Shown here: positions 7,969 to 16,435 of the stretch, one piece after another
Numbering within the stretch: the first letter of the stretch is position 1
Layout: each line of letters opens with the position of its first letter
Assembly: GCA_030425945.1 (NCBI GenBank)
Contig: JAUHZL010000002.1
Location: 1 to 42,181, forward strand
Length of the DNA: 42,181 nucleotides
Reading direction: 5' to 3'
DNA from: Alphaproteobacteria bacterium
GTDB taxonomy: Bacteria; Pseudomonadota; Alphaproteobacteria; Rhodobacterales; Rhodobacteraceae
The notes under the pieces: model-generated
The model's database searches: none
Told to the model about the DNA's origin: nothing
What the model saw: the letters and a program-made list of their open reading frames with translations, nothing else
Translations under genes and position numbers: made by a program

Positions 7969-8228
7969 GGTCCGCGGACGCTGCACCGGCAAAAAGAAGC
8001 GCGCGCGGCACAGCTTCTGCGTGTGCCTGCGCCGCATCCGCGAAGAAACCTGCATTAGATTCATTAATCGCTAAGAATTATTCGTTTGCCGCTTCCCGCC
8101 GCTCGTGAAACATTCTGTCGCACTAGGGAGCGAGTTCTTGCGCAAGATCAGGCGTTTGGCGGTCCGGCATTGGCCGGAGCCGCACGGGTCCGTCTTGCCG
8201 GTCGTTCCCGCGCAACCGGGAGGACAAT
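7969..8228 (+). promoter_or_regulatory. 260-bp intergenic leader of the TTT transporter operon
   Basis: No gene is seen here. An AT-rich patch (about 8056-8090, unusual for this window) and a perfect 12-bp palindrome TCTTGCGCAAGA at 8136-8147 suggest a promoter with an operator. A GGGAGGA ribosome site precedes the tctC-like ATG at 8229. No clear rho-independent terminator for the upstream hydrolase gene was found. Confidence 0.4.
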
Positions 8229-9341
8229 ATGACAGACATTCTTCAGGCGGTGCGTGGCGCCGCACTTGGGGCCGTGGCCGGTGTCGCGGCGATGGCGATG
8301 GGCACGACCGCCTTCGCAGGCGGCCATGGCGGGGTGGATTTCGCGGGCAAGACCGTCGAATTCGTGATCCCGTTCTCGGAATCGGGCGGCTCGGCGCGCT
8401 GGGCCAACTTCTTCGCGCCGCTGCTCAGCGAGCACCTGCCGGGCAACCCGGTCGTGGTGGTGCGCTATCGTCCCGGTGCGGGCTCGACGGCGGGCGCCAA
8501 CTGGTTCCAGGAGCAGACGACCGATGACGGCACGCTGATCTTCGGCACCTCGGGCTCGACCCAGTTCCCCTACCTGCTCGGCGATCCGCGCGTGCGCTAC
8601 GAGTACAAGGACTGGCGTCCGGTTCTCGCCTCGGGCACCGGCGGCGTCGTCTACCTGCCCGGCGACCTCGGCGCGGACTATGACGGCGACATGGACGCCT
8701 TCACCGACGTGGACTTCCTCTACGGCTCGCAGGGCGCCACCACGCTCGACCTCGTGCCGCTGCTGGCGTTCAAGCTGCTCGGCCTGACCGTTGACCCAGT
8801 GTTCGGCATCGAAGGTCGCGGCGACGGCCGCCTGATGTTCGAGCGCGGCGAAGCCAACATCGACTACCAGACCTCGTCCGCCTACCTGCGCTCGGTGGTT
8901 CCGATGGTCGAGAGCGGCATGGCCGTTCCGGTGTTCAGCTACGGCGCCCTCAACGACGCCGGCGAGATCGTCCGCGACCCGACCTTCCCCGACATGCCGA
9001 GCTTCAAGGAAGTCTGCGAGGCCACCGCGGCCTGCTCGACCGAAGGCACTGCCTGGGAAGCCTACAAGGCCTTCTTCATCGCGGGCTTCGCGGCCCAGAA
9101 GATGATCTACCTGCCGGGCACCGCGTCGGATGACGTCGTGGCGACCTACACCAAGGCGCTGCAGGACATCATCGCCCGTCCCGACTTCGCCGAACTGGCG
9201 GCGGCCGAACTGGGCGTCTACCCTCAGCTGACCGGCAACGGGGCGATCAGCGCCTCGGATCAGGCCACCACGGTGTCGGCCGAGTCGAAGGCCTACGTCC
9301 TCGACTGGCTGAAGGCCGACTACGGCGTGACGATGGAGTAA
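8229..9341 (+). CDS. TTT-family solute-binding protein (TctC/Bug type)
   Basis: 370 aa. A signal peptide (about residues 1-30, ending TTAFAGG) leads into a Bug-fold periplasmic receptor: GKTVEFVIPFSESGGSARWANFFAPLL replaces the usual 'PGG..D' start, and RPGAGSTAGANWFQEQ is the typical second ligand-loop region. The protein is somewhat longer than the common 320-330 aa. It captures the substrate for the membrane partner encoded after a stem-loop 80 bp downstream. TTT systems import tricarboxylates and related acids, in keeping with the neighbouring TcuAB and isomerase. A GGGAGGA site supports the ATG at 8229. Confidence 0.9.
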   Translation: MTDILQAVRGAALGAVAGVAAMAMGTTAFAGGHGGVDFAGKTVEFVIPFSESGGSARWANFFAPLLSEHLPGNPVVVVRYRPGAGSTAGANWFQEQTTDDGTLIFGTSGSTQFPYLLGDPRVRYEYKDWRPVLASGTGGVVYLPGDLGADYDGDMDAFTDVDFLYGSQGATTLDLVPLLAFKLLGLTVDPVFGIEGRGDGRLMFERGEANIDYQTSSAYLRSVVPMVESGMAVPVFSYGALNDAGEIVRDPTFPDMPSFKEVCEATAACSTEGTAWEAYKAFFIAGFAAQKMIYLPGTASDDVVATYTKALQDIIARPDFAELAAAELGVYPQLTGNGAISASDQATTVSAESKAYVLDWLKADYGVTME

Positions 9342-9359
9342 TCCAGACCGCCGAACTGT

Positions 9360-9387
9360 CCGCCCCCCGGCTTGCGACGGGGGGCGG
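9360..9387 (+). terminator. Intercistronic stem-loop between the binding protein and permease genes
   Basis: CCGCCCCCCG (9360-9369) pairs perfectly with CGGGGGGCGG (9378-9387) around an 8-nt loop. No real U-tract follows (GTCCCCTTCTG), so it is more likely an RNA-stabilising or partial attenuation hairpin. Such elements commonly keep binding-protein mRNA more abundant than permease mRNA. Confidence 0.6.
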
Positions 9388-9420
9388 GTCCCCTTCTGAC
9401 GCCGACCAAGGACCAAGCCC

Positions 9421-11442
9421 GTGATGGACCTGCTCGCGACCGCTTTGCCCGCGCTGGGCGAGGCGCTGACCCTCGTGCTGCAACCCCAGCAGTTCCTCTT
9501 CCTCGTGACGGGCGTGCTGCTCGGCCTCTCGATCGGCGTGTTGCCCGGCCTCGGCGGCATCGCGGGCCTGTCGCTCGTCCTGCCGTTCATGTTCGGCATG
9601 GAGCCGGTCTCGGGCCTGGCGCTGATGGTCGGCCTGATCGCTGTGATCCCGACATCGGACACCTTCTCGTCGGTACTGCTCGGCATTCCGGGCTCGACCG
9701 CCAGCCAGGCGACGGTGCTCGACGGCTTTCCGCTGGCCCGCAAGGGCGAGGCCGCCCGCGCGCTGGCCGCGGCTTTTGCCAGTTCGCTGTTCGGCGGCCT
9801 GCTCGGCGCGACCATCCTGACCTTCTTCATCTTCTTCGCCCGGCCGCTGATCCTCGCCTTCGGCCTGCCCGAAATGCTGATGATCACCATTCTCGGCCTG
9901 TCGATGGTGGCGATCCTCGCCGGGCGCGTGCCGCTGAAGGGCCTTGTCGCCGCCGGCCTGGGCCTGATGGTCGGCACCATCGGCGCGGCGGGTGCGGGCG
10001 GCAGCCTGCGCATGGCGAGCTATGACTTCCCTTATCTGATCGACGGCCTGCAACTGGTCATCATCGGTCTCGGCATCTACGCCATCCCCGAAATCGTCTC
10101 GCTGCTCCGCCAGGACCGTGCCATCTCGCGCGACGGCGGCCTCGGCAAGGGCTGGCTCGAAGGCGTGCAGGACTGGTGGCGCAACAAGTGGCTGTCGGTG
10201 AAATGTTCCGCCATCGGCGTGATCGTCGGGGTGATCCCGGGCCTCGGCGGTTCGGTCGTGGACTGGATTGCCTATGGCTTCACCGTCCAGACTGCGCGCG
10301 ACAAGTCGAAGTTCGGCAGCGGTGACATCCGCGGCGTGATCGGACCGGAAAGCTCGAACAACGCGAAGGAGGGCGGCGGCCTCGTCCCGACCCTGATCTT
10401 CGGCATCCCGGGCTCCGGCTCGATGGCGGTGTTCCTCGGCGGTCTCGCGCTGCTGGGCTACGATCCCGGCCCGCACATGGTGCGCAACAACCTCGACATC
10501 ACCTACACCATCGTCTGGTCGCTCGCGCTGGCCAACGTGGTCGGGGCCGGGCTGTGCATCCTGCTGTCGACGCCTATCGCGAAGCTGACCACCATCCGGT
10601 TCACGCTGCTCGCGCCGTTCCTCTTCATGATCATCGCCTTCGCGGCCTTCCAGTCGAGCCAGCAGCTCGAGGATCTCGCCGCGCTGGTCGCCATCGGCCT
10701 GCTCGGCATCTTCCTGCGGCGCTTCGACTACTCGCGTCCGGCCTTCCTGATCGGCTTCGTGCTGTCGCACCAGGCGGAATCCTTCGCCAACATGGCGAAC
10801 CAGATCGCCGGGTCGCGCTTCCGCCGCAGCTTCGAGGCCGGGATCGACTACATCGCCTCGTCGCTGTCGCTGGCGCTGCTTGCCCTGACCGTGATCTCGG
10901 TCGTCGTCGGCATCCGGCAGGCCAAGCACATCCTCGGGAACGACAACGCGCCGACCGGCGCCAAGCGCGGGCCGGTGGTCTTCCTGCTGCTGATCACCGC
11001 CTATCTCTCGGTCGCCTGGATCGACGCGCTGACCATCAGCCGGATGGGCGACAAGATCTTCCCGGTCACCGTGGGTGCGATCACGCTGATCTGCTGCCTG
11101 CTGCTGCTCCTGAAGATGATGCGCGCGCCCGAGGGCCACGCGGTCTTCGCCGACCTCGAGACCGGGGGCGAAGATGCCGAGGCGCCGCATGGCCTCTGGT
11201 CCACGCTGGGCTGGTTCGTCGGCCTGCTGATCGCCTCGTCGCTGGTCGGGTTCATTCTCGGACTCGCGGCCTTCCTGCTGGCCTTCTTCCGGGTCCGCGC
11301 CGGGCTGGGCTGGGGCCGCGTGGTGCTGTTCTCCGTCCTCGGGGTGCTCTTCATGTGCTTCCTCGCCTGGACGCTGGGCCGCGATTTCCCGCCGGGCCTG
11401 CTGCAAGCCTCCTATCCCAAGATGCCATGGCCGCTGACATGA
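9421..11442 (+). CDS. TTT permease: TctA large subunit fused to TctB-like small subunit
   Basis: 673 aa from GTG 9421 (AAGGA 8 bases upstream; ATG 9424 is the alternative). The first 500 or so residues are a standard TctA permease with about 11-12 helices, including GVLPGLGGIAGLSLVLPF and, in the second half, GVIPGLGGSVVDWIAYG and FGIPGSGSMAVFLGG. The remaining roughly 165 residues (from GPVVFLLLITAYLSVAWIDALT) have four more helices and the look of TctB, normally a separate protein. No stand-alone tctB lies nearby, consistent with a true fusion. It uses the preceding binding protein for proton- or sodium-driven uptake, and its TGA overlaps the ATG of the isomerase gene. Confidence 0.88.
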   Translation: MMDLLATALPALGEALTLVLQPQQFLFLVTGVLLGLSIGVLPGLGGIAGLSLVLPFMFGMEPVSGLALMVGLIAVIPTSDTFSSVLLGIPGSTASQATVLDGFPLARKGEAARALAAAFASSLFGGLLGATILTFFIFFARPLILAFGLPEMLMITILGLSMVAILAGRVPLKGLVAAGLGLMVGTIGAAGAGGSLRMASYDFPYLIDGLQLVIIGLGIYAIPEIVSLLRQDRAISRDGGLGKGWLEGVQDWWRNKWLSVKCSAIGVIVGVIPGLGGSVVDWIAYGFTVQTARDKSKFGSGDIRGVIGPESSNNAKEGGGLVPTLIFGIPGSGSMAVFLGGLALLGYDPGPHMVRNNLDITYTIVWSLALANVVGAGLCILLSTPIAKLTTIRFTLLAPFLFMIIAFAAFQSSQQLEDLAALVAIGLLGIFLRRFDYSRPAFLIGFVLSHQAESFANMANQIAGSRFRRSFEAGIDYIASSLSLALLALTVISVVVGIRQAKHILGNDNAPTGAKRGPVVFLLLITAYLSVAWIDALTISRMGDKIFPVTVGAITLICCLLLLLKMMRAPEGHAVFADLETGGEDAEAPHGLWSTLGWFVGLLIASSLVGFILGLAAFLLAFFRVRAGLGWGRVVLFSVLGVLFMCFLAWTLGRDFPPGLLQASYPKMPWPLT

Positions 11443-12551
11443 CACAGACACCTGTTCCCTTCCTCTTCCTGCGGGGCGGTTCCTCGCGCGGGCCCTACTT
11501 CAACCGCGCCGACCTGCCCGAGGACCGCGACGCGCTTGCCCGCGTGCTGGTGGCCGTGGTCGGGGCCGGCAACCCGCGCAACATCGACGGGCTGGGCGGG
11601 GGCAATGCCGTGACGACCAAGGTCGCCATGCTGTCGCCCTCGGCGGATCCGCAGGCGGACGTGGACTATTTCTTCGCCCAGGTCGCGGTGGACGAACCGC
11701 TGGTGGATTTCGGCCCGACCTGCGGCAACATTCTCGTCGGCGTCGGTCCGGCGGCCATCGAGATGGGGCTGGTCCCGGTCACGGGGGATGAAACCCGCGT
11801 CCGCATCCGGGCCGTGAACACCGGCGCCCTCGTCGAGGCCATCGTCCAGACACCGGGCGGCCAGGTCCGCTACGACGGCGAGACCGCCATCGACGGGGTG
11901 CCGGGCACGGCCGCGCCCGTCGCGCTGAACTTCCTCGACGTGATCGGGTCGCGCTGCGGCGTCATGCTGCCGACCGGCAACCTGCGCGACGTCATCGACG
12001 GCATCGAAGTGACCCTGATGGACGTGGCGATGCCGATGATGATCGCGCGCGCGTCGGACTTCGGGCTGACCGGGGGCGAAAGCGCCGCCGAGCTGGACGC
12101 CGACAAGGCGCTCTTTGCCCGGATGGAGGCGATCCGGATGGAGGCCGGGCGGCGGATGGGCTTCGGCGACGTGACCAAATCGGTGACGCCGAAGATCGGC
12201 CTGCTTAGTGCCGCCGCTGACACCGGCCATTTCCGCGCTCGCTACTTCATGCCGTGGAACACCCATCCCACGCTGGCGGTCACCGGGTCCCAATGCCTCG
12301 CCGCTTGCGCCTTGACCCCCGGCACGGTGGCCGACGGGCTGGTGCGCCCGATCGAGGGGCAGCCGGCGGTTGTCTCCATCGAGCACCCGATGGGAACGAT
12401 GGAGGTGACCGTCGATTATGCGCATGGCGCGAACGGGTTCGAACTCCGCTCCGCTGGGGTGATCCGGACCGCCCGGCTGATCGCGCGGGGCGAGGTGATG
12501 GTGCCGGCCGCCGCGCTGGCCGTGCCGCAGCCGGAGGAGAGCGCCGCATGA
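11439..12551 (+). CDS. PrpF-family isomerase/tautomerase (2-methylaconitate isomerase / 4-oxalomesaconate tautomerase type)
   Basis: 370 aa from the ATG at 11439, which overlaps the permease stop as ATGA; an in-frame ATG at 11427 is less likely. PrpF proteins have two DapF-like halves and move a double bond in aconitate-like acids by proton transfer. Visible are FLRGGSSRG at the start, GNAVTTKVA with Lys61, and DFGPTCGN with Cys95; these match the Lys and Cys described as functional in PrpF. MLPTGN and the late MPWNTHPTLAVTGSQC are also family-like. The same family includes GalD of the gallate/protocatechuate pathway. Next to TcuA and an RraA-type aldolase, the substrate is plausibly an aconitate or oxalomesaconate derivative. 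It shares ATGA with the next gene. Confidence 0.88.
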   Translation: MTQTPVPFLFLRGGSSRGPYFNRADLPEDRDALARVLVAVVGAGNPRNIDGLGGGNAVTTKVAMLSPSADPQADVDYFFAQVAVDEPLVDFGPTCGNILVGVGPAAIEMGLVPVTGDETRVRIRAVNTGALVEAIVQTPGGQVRYDGETAIDGVPGTAAPVALNFLDVIGSRCGVMLPTGNLRDVIDGIEVTLMDVAMPMMIARASDFGLTGGESAAELDADKALFARMEAIRMEAGRRMGFGDVTKSVTPKIGLLSAAADTGHFRARYFMPWNTHPTLAVTGSQCLAACALTPGTVADGLVRPIEGQPAVVSIEHPMGTMEVTVDYAHGANGFELRSAGVIRTARLIARGEVMVPAAALAVPQPEESAA

Positions 12552-14230
12552 CCGCAGCGCAGGGCGTGCCCGCTCCGCACGTCTACGACATTCTCGCCCG
12601 CACCGCCGCGCAGGAAGGGGTTGCGACCTGCTTCGCGCTGCTGGGCGATGCCAACATGAACTGGGCAACCCGCCTCGCCGAGGCCGGGGTGCGGATGATC
12701 TATGTCCGCCACGAGCATTGCGCGGCGGCCGCGGCGATGGCCTATGCCCGCAAGACCGGCGATATCGGCTTTGCCACGGTGACCTGCGGGCCCGGCCTGA
12801 CCCAGCTGATGACCGCGCTGCCCGCGGCGGTGCGCGCCCGCCTGCCGATGGTCGTTTTCGCGGGCGAAGCGCCGGTCGGGAAGGGCTGGTACAATCAGGG
12901 GATCGACCAGGCCCCCTTCGTCACCGCCACCGGCGCGGCCTACGTGCCCCTGCACCATGTCGAGCGGATGCCGGTCACGCTGCGCGATGCCTTCCTTCAG
13001 GCCCGGCGCGAGCGGCGGCCCGTCGTGGTGGGCGTGCCGTTCGATCTGCAGGAGCGCGTCTGGTCCGGATCGCTGACGCTGCCCGAGCCGTCGCGCGCGC
13101 TGCTGCTGCAGCCGCGCCCGGTGCCGCCCCACCCCGAGGACGTGGCCGACGCCGCCGCCGTGACCGACGCCGCGCGGCGCATCGTGATCGTGGCCGGGAT
13201 GGGCGCGGTCGAGGCCGGGGCCGGTCCCGCGTGCCTGGCATTGGCCGAGCGTCTCGACGCGCCGCTTGCGACGACCCTGCCCGCGCGCGGGCTCTTCCAT
13301 GACGATCCCTTCTGCCTCGGGATCGCGGGAGGGTTCTCGACCCAGACCGCCCGCGCCGTGTTCGCCGAGACCGATCTCGTCATCGCCGTGGGGGCCTCGC
13401 TGGCCCATCACACGGCGGATGGCGGGGCGCTCTGGCCCAAGGCGGACGTCCTGCAGATCGACCTCGACCCGGTCGCCCGGTCGCAGGGACGCGCCGCCGC
13501 GGGGCACCACCTGCGCGCCGACGCCCGGCTGGGGGTCGAGGCGCTGACCGCGGCCGTGGCGCCGCGCCCGGCCGACATGCGCAGCGACGCCCTCGCGCAG
13601 CGCATCGCAACAACCCCCGCCGACGGGGCCCGCTTCGACATCGCGCCGGGGGTGCACGACCCGCGCGAGGTGGTCAGGGCCCTCGACGCGTCGCTGCCCG
13701 CAGAGTGGGAGATGGTCAATTCATCCGGCCACTGCTCCTATTTCTTCGCGCAGATGCCCTCGCGGCCACAGGACCGGTTCCTGACGATCCGCGAGTTCGG
13801 AGCCATCGGGAACGGAACGTCCTTCGCCATGGGGGTGGCGGCGGCGCGTCCGAAGACGCCGGTGGTCCTGTTCGACGGCGACGGCTCGCTGCTCATGCAT
13901 GTACAGGAGTTCGAGACGATGCAGAGGCACGGCATGCGGGTCCTCGTCGTCGCGCTCAATGACGGGGCCTACGGCTCGGAGATCCACAAGCTGCGCGCCG
14001 AAGGGCTGTCGGACGCGGGGGCCGTGTTCGGCCGCACCGATCTGGCCGCCATCGCGCGCGGCTTCGGGCTGGAGGCCGCGACGCTGGATGACCTCGCGGA
14101 CCTGCCGCAGCTGATCGAGCGTTTTGCCGCGGGAACCGGCTCCATGCTGATCGACGTGCCGATTTCGGACCGGGTGATCTCGCCCGTGATCCGCCGCGCG
14201 CATCCGGGTCTGGAACCGGTCGCGGGCTGA
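12548..14230 (+). CDS. Thiamine diphosphate-dependent enzyme (acetolactate synthase/decarboxylase superfamily)
   Basis: 560 aa with the three-domain order Pyr-TH3-PP. The Pyr domain has the cofactor-activating Glu56 in YVRHEHCAAAAAMAYAR and CGPGLTQLMTALPAA. The central domain is Rossmann-like (VIVAGMGAVEAG). The PP domain has REFGAIGNGTSFAMG and the ThDP/Mg motif GDGSLLMHVQEF, from G444 to ALND. These residues make it catalytically competent for 2-oxoacid decarboxylation or carboligation; the specific 2-oxoacid cannot be read. GGAGGA precedes the ATG, which overlaps the PrpF-type stop. In context it may decarboxylate a 2-oxoacid produced by the isomerase/dehydrogenase steps. Confidence 0.88.
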   Translation: MTAAQGVPAPHVYDILARTAAQEGVATCFALLGDANMNWATRLAEAGVRMIYVRHEHCAAAAAMAYARKTGDIGFATVTCGPGLTQLMTALPAAVRARLPMVVFAGEAPVGKGWYNQGIDQAPFVTATGAAYVPLHHVERMPVTLRDAFLQARRERRPVVVGVPFDLQERVWSGSLTLPEPSRALLLQPRPVPPHPEDVADAAAVTDAARRIVIVAGMGAVEAGAGPACLALAERLDAPLATTLPARGLFHDDPFCLGIAGGFSTQTARAVFAETDLVIAVGASLAHHTADGGALWPKADVLQIDLDPVARSQGRAAAGHHLRADARLGVEALTAAVAPRPADMRSDALAQRIATTPADGARFDIAPGVHDPREVVRALDASLPAEWEMVNSSGHCSYFFAQMPSRPQDRFLTIREFGAIGNGTSFAMGVAAARPKTPVVLFDGDGSLLMHVQEFETMQRHGMRVLVVALNDGAYGSEIHKLRAEGLSDAGAVFGRTDLAAIARGFGLEAATLDDLADLPQLIERFAAGTGSMLIDVPISDRVISPVIRRAHPGLEPVAG

Positions 14231-14294
14231 TCGCGCGAGACGGGCGGGCTTTGGTATGCTACGGTATACAAATGAATCGCCGATGGAGGGACCC
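14231..14294 (+). promoter_or_regulatory. Candidate GntR-type operator and internal promoter
   Basis: The 64-bp gap holds TTGGTATGCTACGGTATACAAATG (14251-14274) whose core CGGTATACAA (14262-14271) is 8/10 identical to TTGTATACAA. The motif CGG(T)ATACAAA recurs at 5071-5079 in front of the AbrB-type gene, suggesting the same GntR protein acts at both places. GGAGGGA (14285-14291) serves the following GTG. Confidence 0.42.
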
Positions 14295-14555
14295 GTGTCG
14301 CCCAACCCCCTGAGCCCGACCGACATCTATACAGACCTGCGGGCGGACGCCGTCCAGGCCCTGCGCGCGGCGCAGACGGCGCTGGTCGCGGAAATAACTG
14401 CCTATCCGACCCCGATCTCGGGCTGTGACGCGCAGTTCAATCACCTCCTTGCCGAGCGCCGCCGCCTGTCCGACGCGCTCGCTGCCCTCGAGGCGCAGGT
14501 GTTCATCCCGACGCCGCGCACGCCCCATCCCAATGCCGGAGTGGAAAGCCGATGA
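14295..14555 (+). CDS. Small conserved-looking protein of unknown function (86 aa)
   Basis: I do not recognise this protein. The GTG at 14295 is preferred because GGAGGGA lies just upstream; in-frame ATGs at 14283 and 14256 have poor ribosome sites. The product is mostly helical: DIYTDLRADAVQALRAAQTALVAEIT, a short Pro/Gly/Cys turn (PTPISGCDAQ), then HLLAERRRLSDALAALEAQV, suggesting a two-helix hairpin with a coiled-coil face. There is no signal peptide or membrane segment. Its stop overlaps the ATG of the dehydrogenase gene (ATGA, 14552-14555), which is good evidence for a real coupled gene. It could be an accessory or small subunit of a neighbouring enzyme. Confidence 0.7.
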   Translation: MSPNPLSPTDIYTDLRADAVQALRAAQTALVAEITAYPTPISGCDAQFNHLLAERRRLSDALAALEAQVFIPTPRTPHPNAGVESR

Positions 14556-15526
14556 AGGTCCATATCCTCGATGACTGGTTCGATACCCTGCGCGGACTGC
14601 CCAGTTTCGCGCGGCTCGACGGCCATGACGTCACCGTCTGGACCGACCATGTCGAGGATATCGACACCCTCGCGGCCCGGCTGGCCCCGGCCGAGGCGCT
14701 GGTGCTCTTCCGCGAGCGCACCCCGATCCCGGGCGCGCTTCTGGACCGGCTGCCGGGGCTGAAACTGATCAGCCAGCGCAGCGTCTATCCGCATGTGGAC
14801 GTGCCCGGCTGCACCCGGAACCGGGTGCTGCTGTCGTCAAACATGCATTCCGACACGCCCTCGATCGCGGCCTCCGAACTGACCTTCGGGCTGCTTCTGG
14901 CTTCGGCCCGCCAGATCCCGCAGCAGATGGCCTCGCTGCGCGCCGGGACCTGGCAGCTTGCGCCGGGACAGACCGTGGCCGGGCGGCGGCTGGGCCTCTA
15001 CGGGTACGGGCGGATCGCGAAGCAGGTCGCGCATTATGCGTGGGCCTTCGGGATGGACGTGGTCTGGTGGGGGTCGGAGGCGGGCCGCGCGCGCGCCGCC
15101 GCGGCGGGCGAAACCGTTGCCGAGAGCCGCGAGCGGTTCTTCGCCGACAGCGATTTCGTCTCGCTGCACGTCCGCCTGAAGCCCGAGACGCGCGGGATCA
15201 TCACCCGTGCCGACCTGCTCGCGATGAAACCGTCGGCGAGCTTCATCAACACCTCGCGTTCGGGTCTCGTCGAGAAAGGCGCGCTGGAGGCGGCGCTGGC
15301 GGCGGGCAGGCCCGGCCGGATTGCCCTCGACGTCTTCGACGTGGAACCGCTGACGGACCCGGCGGACCCGCTGGTACAGCACCCTGCCGTCATCGCGACG
15401 CCCCACATCGGCTATGTCACCGAGGACGAGCTCGATCTGCAATTCGCGGACATCTACGACCAGATCAATGCCTATGCCGCCGGGGAACCGATCCACATGA
15501 TCAACCCCGAGGTCTGGCCGAACTGA
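14552..15526 (+). CDS. D-2-hydroxyacid dehydrogenase (NAD-dependent)
   Basis: 324 aa. The NAD-binding loop is LYGYGRIAKQVA (Gly151, Gly153), and the catalytic triad is present: Arg236 in NTSRSGLVEKGAL, Glu265 in DVFDVEPL and His285 in TPHIGYVTEDE. The family interconverts 2-oxoacids and D-2-hydroxyacids, including phosphoglycerate-, glyoxylate- and lactate-type substrates. It is translationally coupled to the small 86-aa gene and ends just before the convergent LysR gene (6-bp gap). Within the block it may reduce or oxidise a 2-oxo/2-hydroxy intermediate; direction and substrate are unknown. Confidence 0.9.
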   Translation: MKVHILDDWFDTLRGLPSFARLDGHDVTVWTDHVEDIDTLAARLAPAEALVLFRERTPIPGALLDRLPGLKLISQRSVYPHVDVPGCTRNRVLLSSNMHSDTPSIAASELTFGLLLASARQIPQQMASLRAGTWQLAPGQTVAGRRLGLYGYGRIAKQVAHYAWAFGMDVVWWGSEAGRARAAAAGETVAESRERFFADSDFVSLHVRLKPETRGIITRADLLAMKPSASFINTSRSGLVEKGALEAALAAGRPGRIALDVFDVEPLTDPADPLVQHPAVIATPHIGYVTEDELDLQFADIYDQINAYAAGEPIHMINPEVWPN

Positions 15527-15532
15527 CGCCGG

Positions 15533-16426
15533 TCACAGATGCGCCAGCCGGTCGGTGATCATGTCCAGAAGGCGCTCGGCCGGCGCCGTCAGCGGTCGCC
15601 CCTTGCGGGTGACCACGCCCAGCGTGCGCGACATCTCGACATCCGAGAAATGCAGCGCGGCCAACCGGTCGCGCGACAGGCTGGCGGTCAGGGCGGGCAG
15701 CACGGTCAACGCGGCCCCCTCGGCCACCAGCGTCATCGCCATCGAGGCGTTCTGCACCTCGTAGCGCCACACGATCCGCTCGCGCCATTCGCCCAGGGCA
15801 TCGTCCACCAGTTGCCGGTTCGAGGACTGCGAATTGATCCGCACGAACGGTTGCCCGGCGAGGTCGGCCAGCGTCACGCTGTCCCGCTGCGCCAGCGGAT
15901 GATCGTGCCGCACCAGCAGGACATAGGGTTCGGTGGCAAGCGCCCGGATGTCGAGGTCCCAGTGCTTGGCCCCGACGATGCTAATGCCGAACTCGACTTC
16001 TCCGGCCTGGACCAGTTCGTAGATCCGCCCGAAGGGCTGGTCCTGAAGATGCACCGTCAGGTCGGGATGCGCCACCGAGAACTGCCGCAGGATGTCCGGC
16101 AGGTAATAGGTGGCGATCGTCGGCAGGCAGGCGAACGCCAGCCGTTCCTGCTGCGCGTGACCGCGTTTGCGGAGGCTGCCGTACGCCTCGGAGATGTTGG
16201 TCAGGTTGCGCTGGATCTGCGGCAGCAGCGCCTGTCCCTCGCGGGTCAGCGAGACGTCGCGGGTCGAGCGCACCAGAAGCTGAACCCCGAGGTCCTGTTC
16301 GAGCTTGCGGATGCGGTGGCTGAGCGCGGTCTGCGACAGGTTCAGGTAGGCTGCCGCCCGGATGAAGCTCCCGAGTTCCGCGATCGCGACAAAGGCTTCG
16401 AGGCCCAGGTAATCGGTCCGGCTCAT
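15533..16426 (-). CDS. LysR-family transcriptional regulator
   Basis: 297 aa. The winged HTH spans about residues 5-64 (FVAIAELGSFIRAAAYLNLSQTALSHRIRKLEQDLG). The effector-binding periplasmic-protein-like domain starts around residue 93 (LAFACLPTIATYYLPDILRQF) and includes the usual EVEFGISI and VLLVRHDHPLA segments. GAGG lies 8 bases before the ATG. It sits 9 bp downstream of the RraA-like gene on the same strand, so the two form an operon divergent from the TauE-type permease. It is the likely regulator of the aldolase gene and possibly the plus-strand catabolic genes. Confidence 0.9.
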   Translation of the reverse strand: MSRTDYLGLEAFVAIAELGSFIRAAAYLNLSQTALSHRIRKLEQDLGVQLLVRSTRDVSLTREGQALLPQIQRNLTNISEAYGSLRKRGHAQQERLAFACLPTIATYYLPDILRQFSVAHPDLTVHLQDQPFGRIYELVQAGEVEFGISIVGAKHWDLDIRALATEPYVLLVRHDHPLAQRDSVTLADLAGQPFVRINSQSSNRQLVDDALGEWRERIVWRYEVQNASMAMTLVAEGAALTVLPALTASLSRDRLAALHFSDVEMSRTLGVVTRKGRPLTAPAERLLDMITDRLAHL

Positions 16427-16435
16427 CGCGCGGCC

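Noticed and set aside
8160..8185. Hairpin-like CCGGC...GGCCGG in the tctC leader as a terminator or riboswitch
   Set aside because: The stem is short and no U-tract or recognisable riboswitch core is present. It is common by chance in GC-rich DNA.
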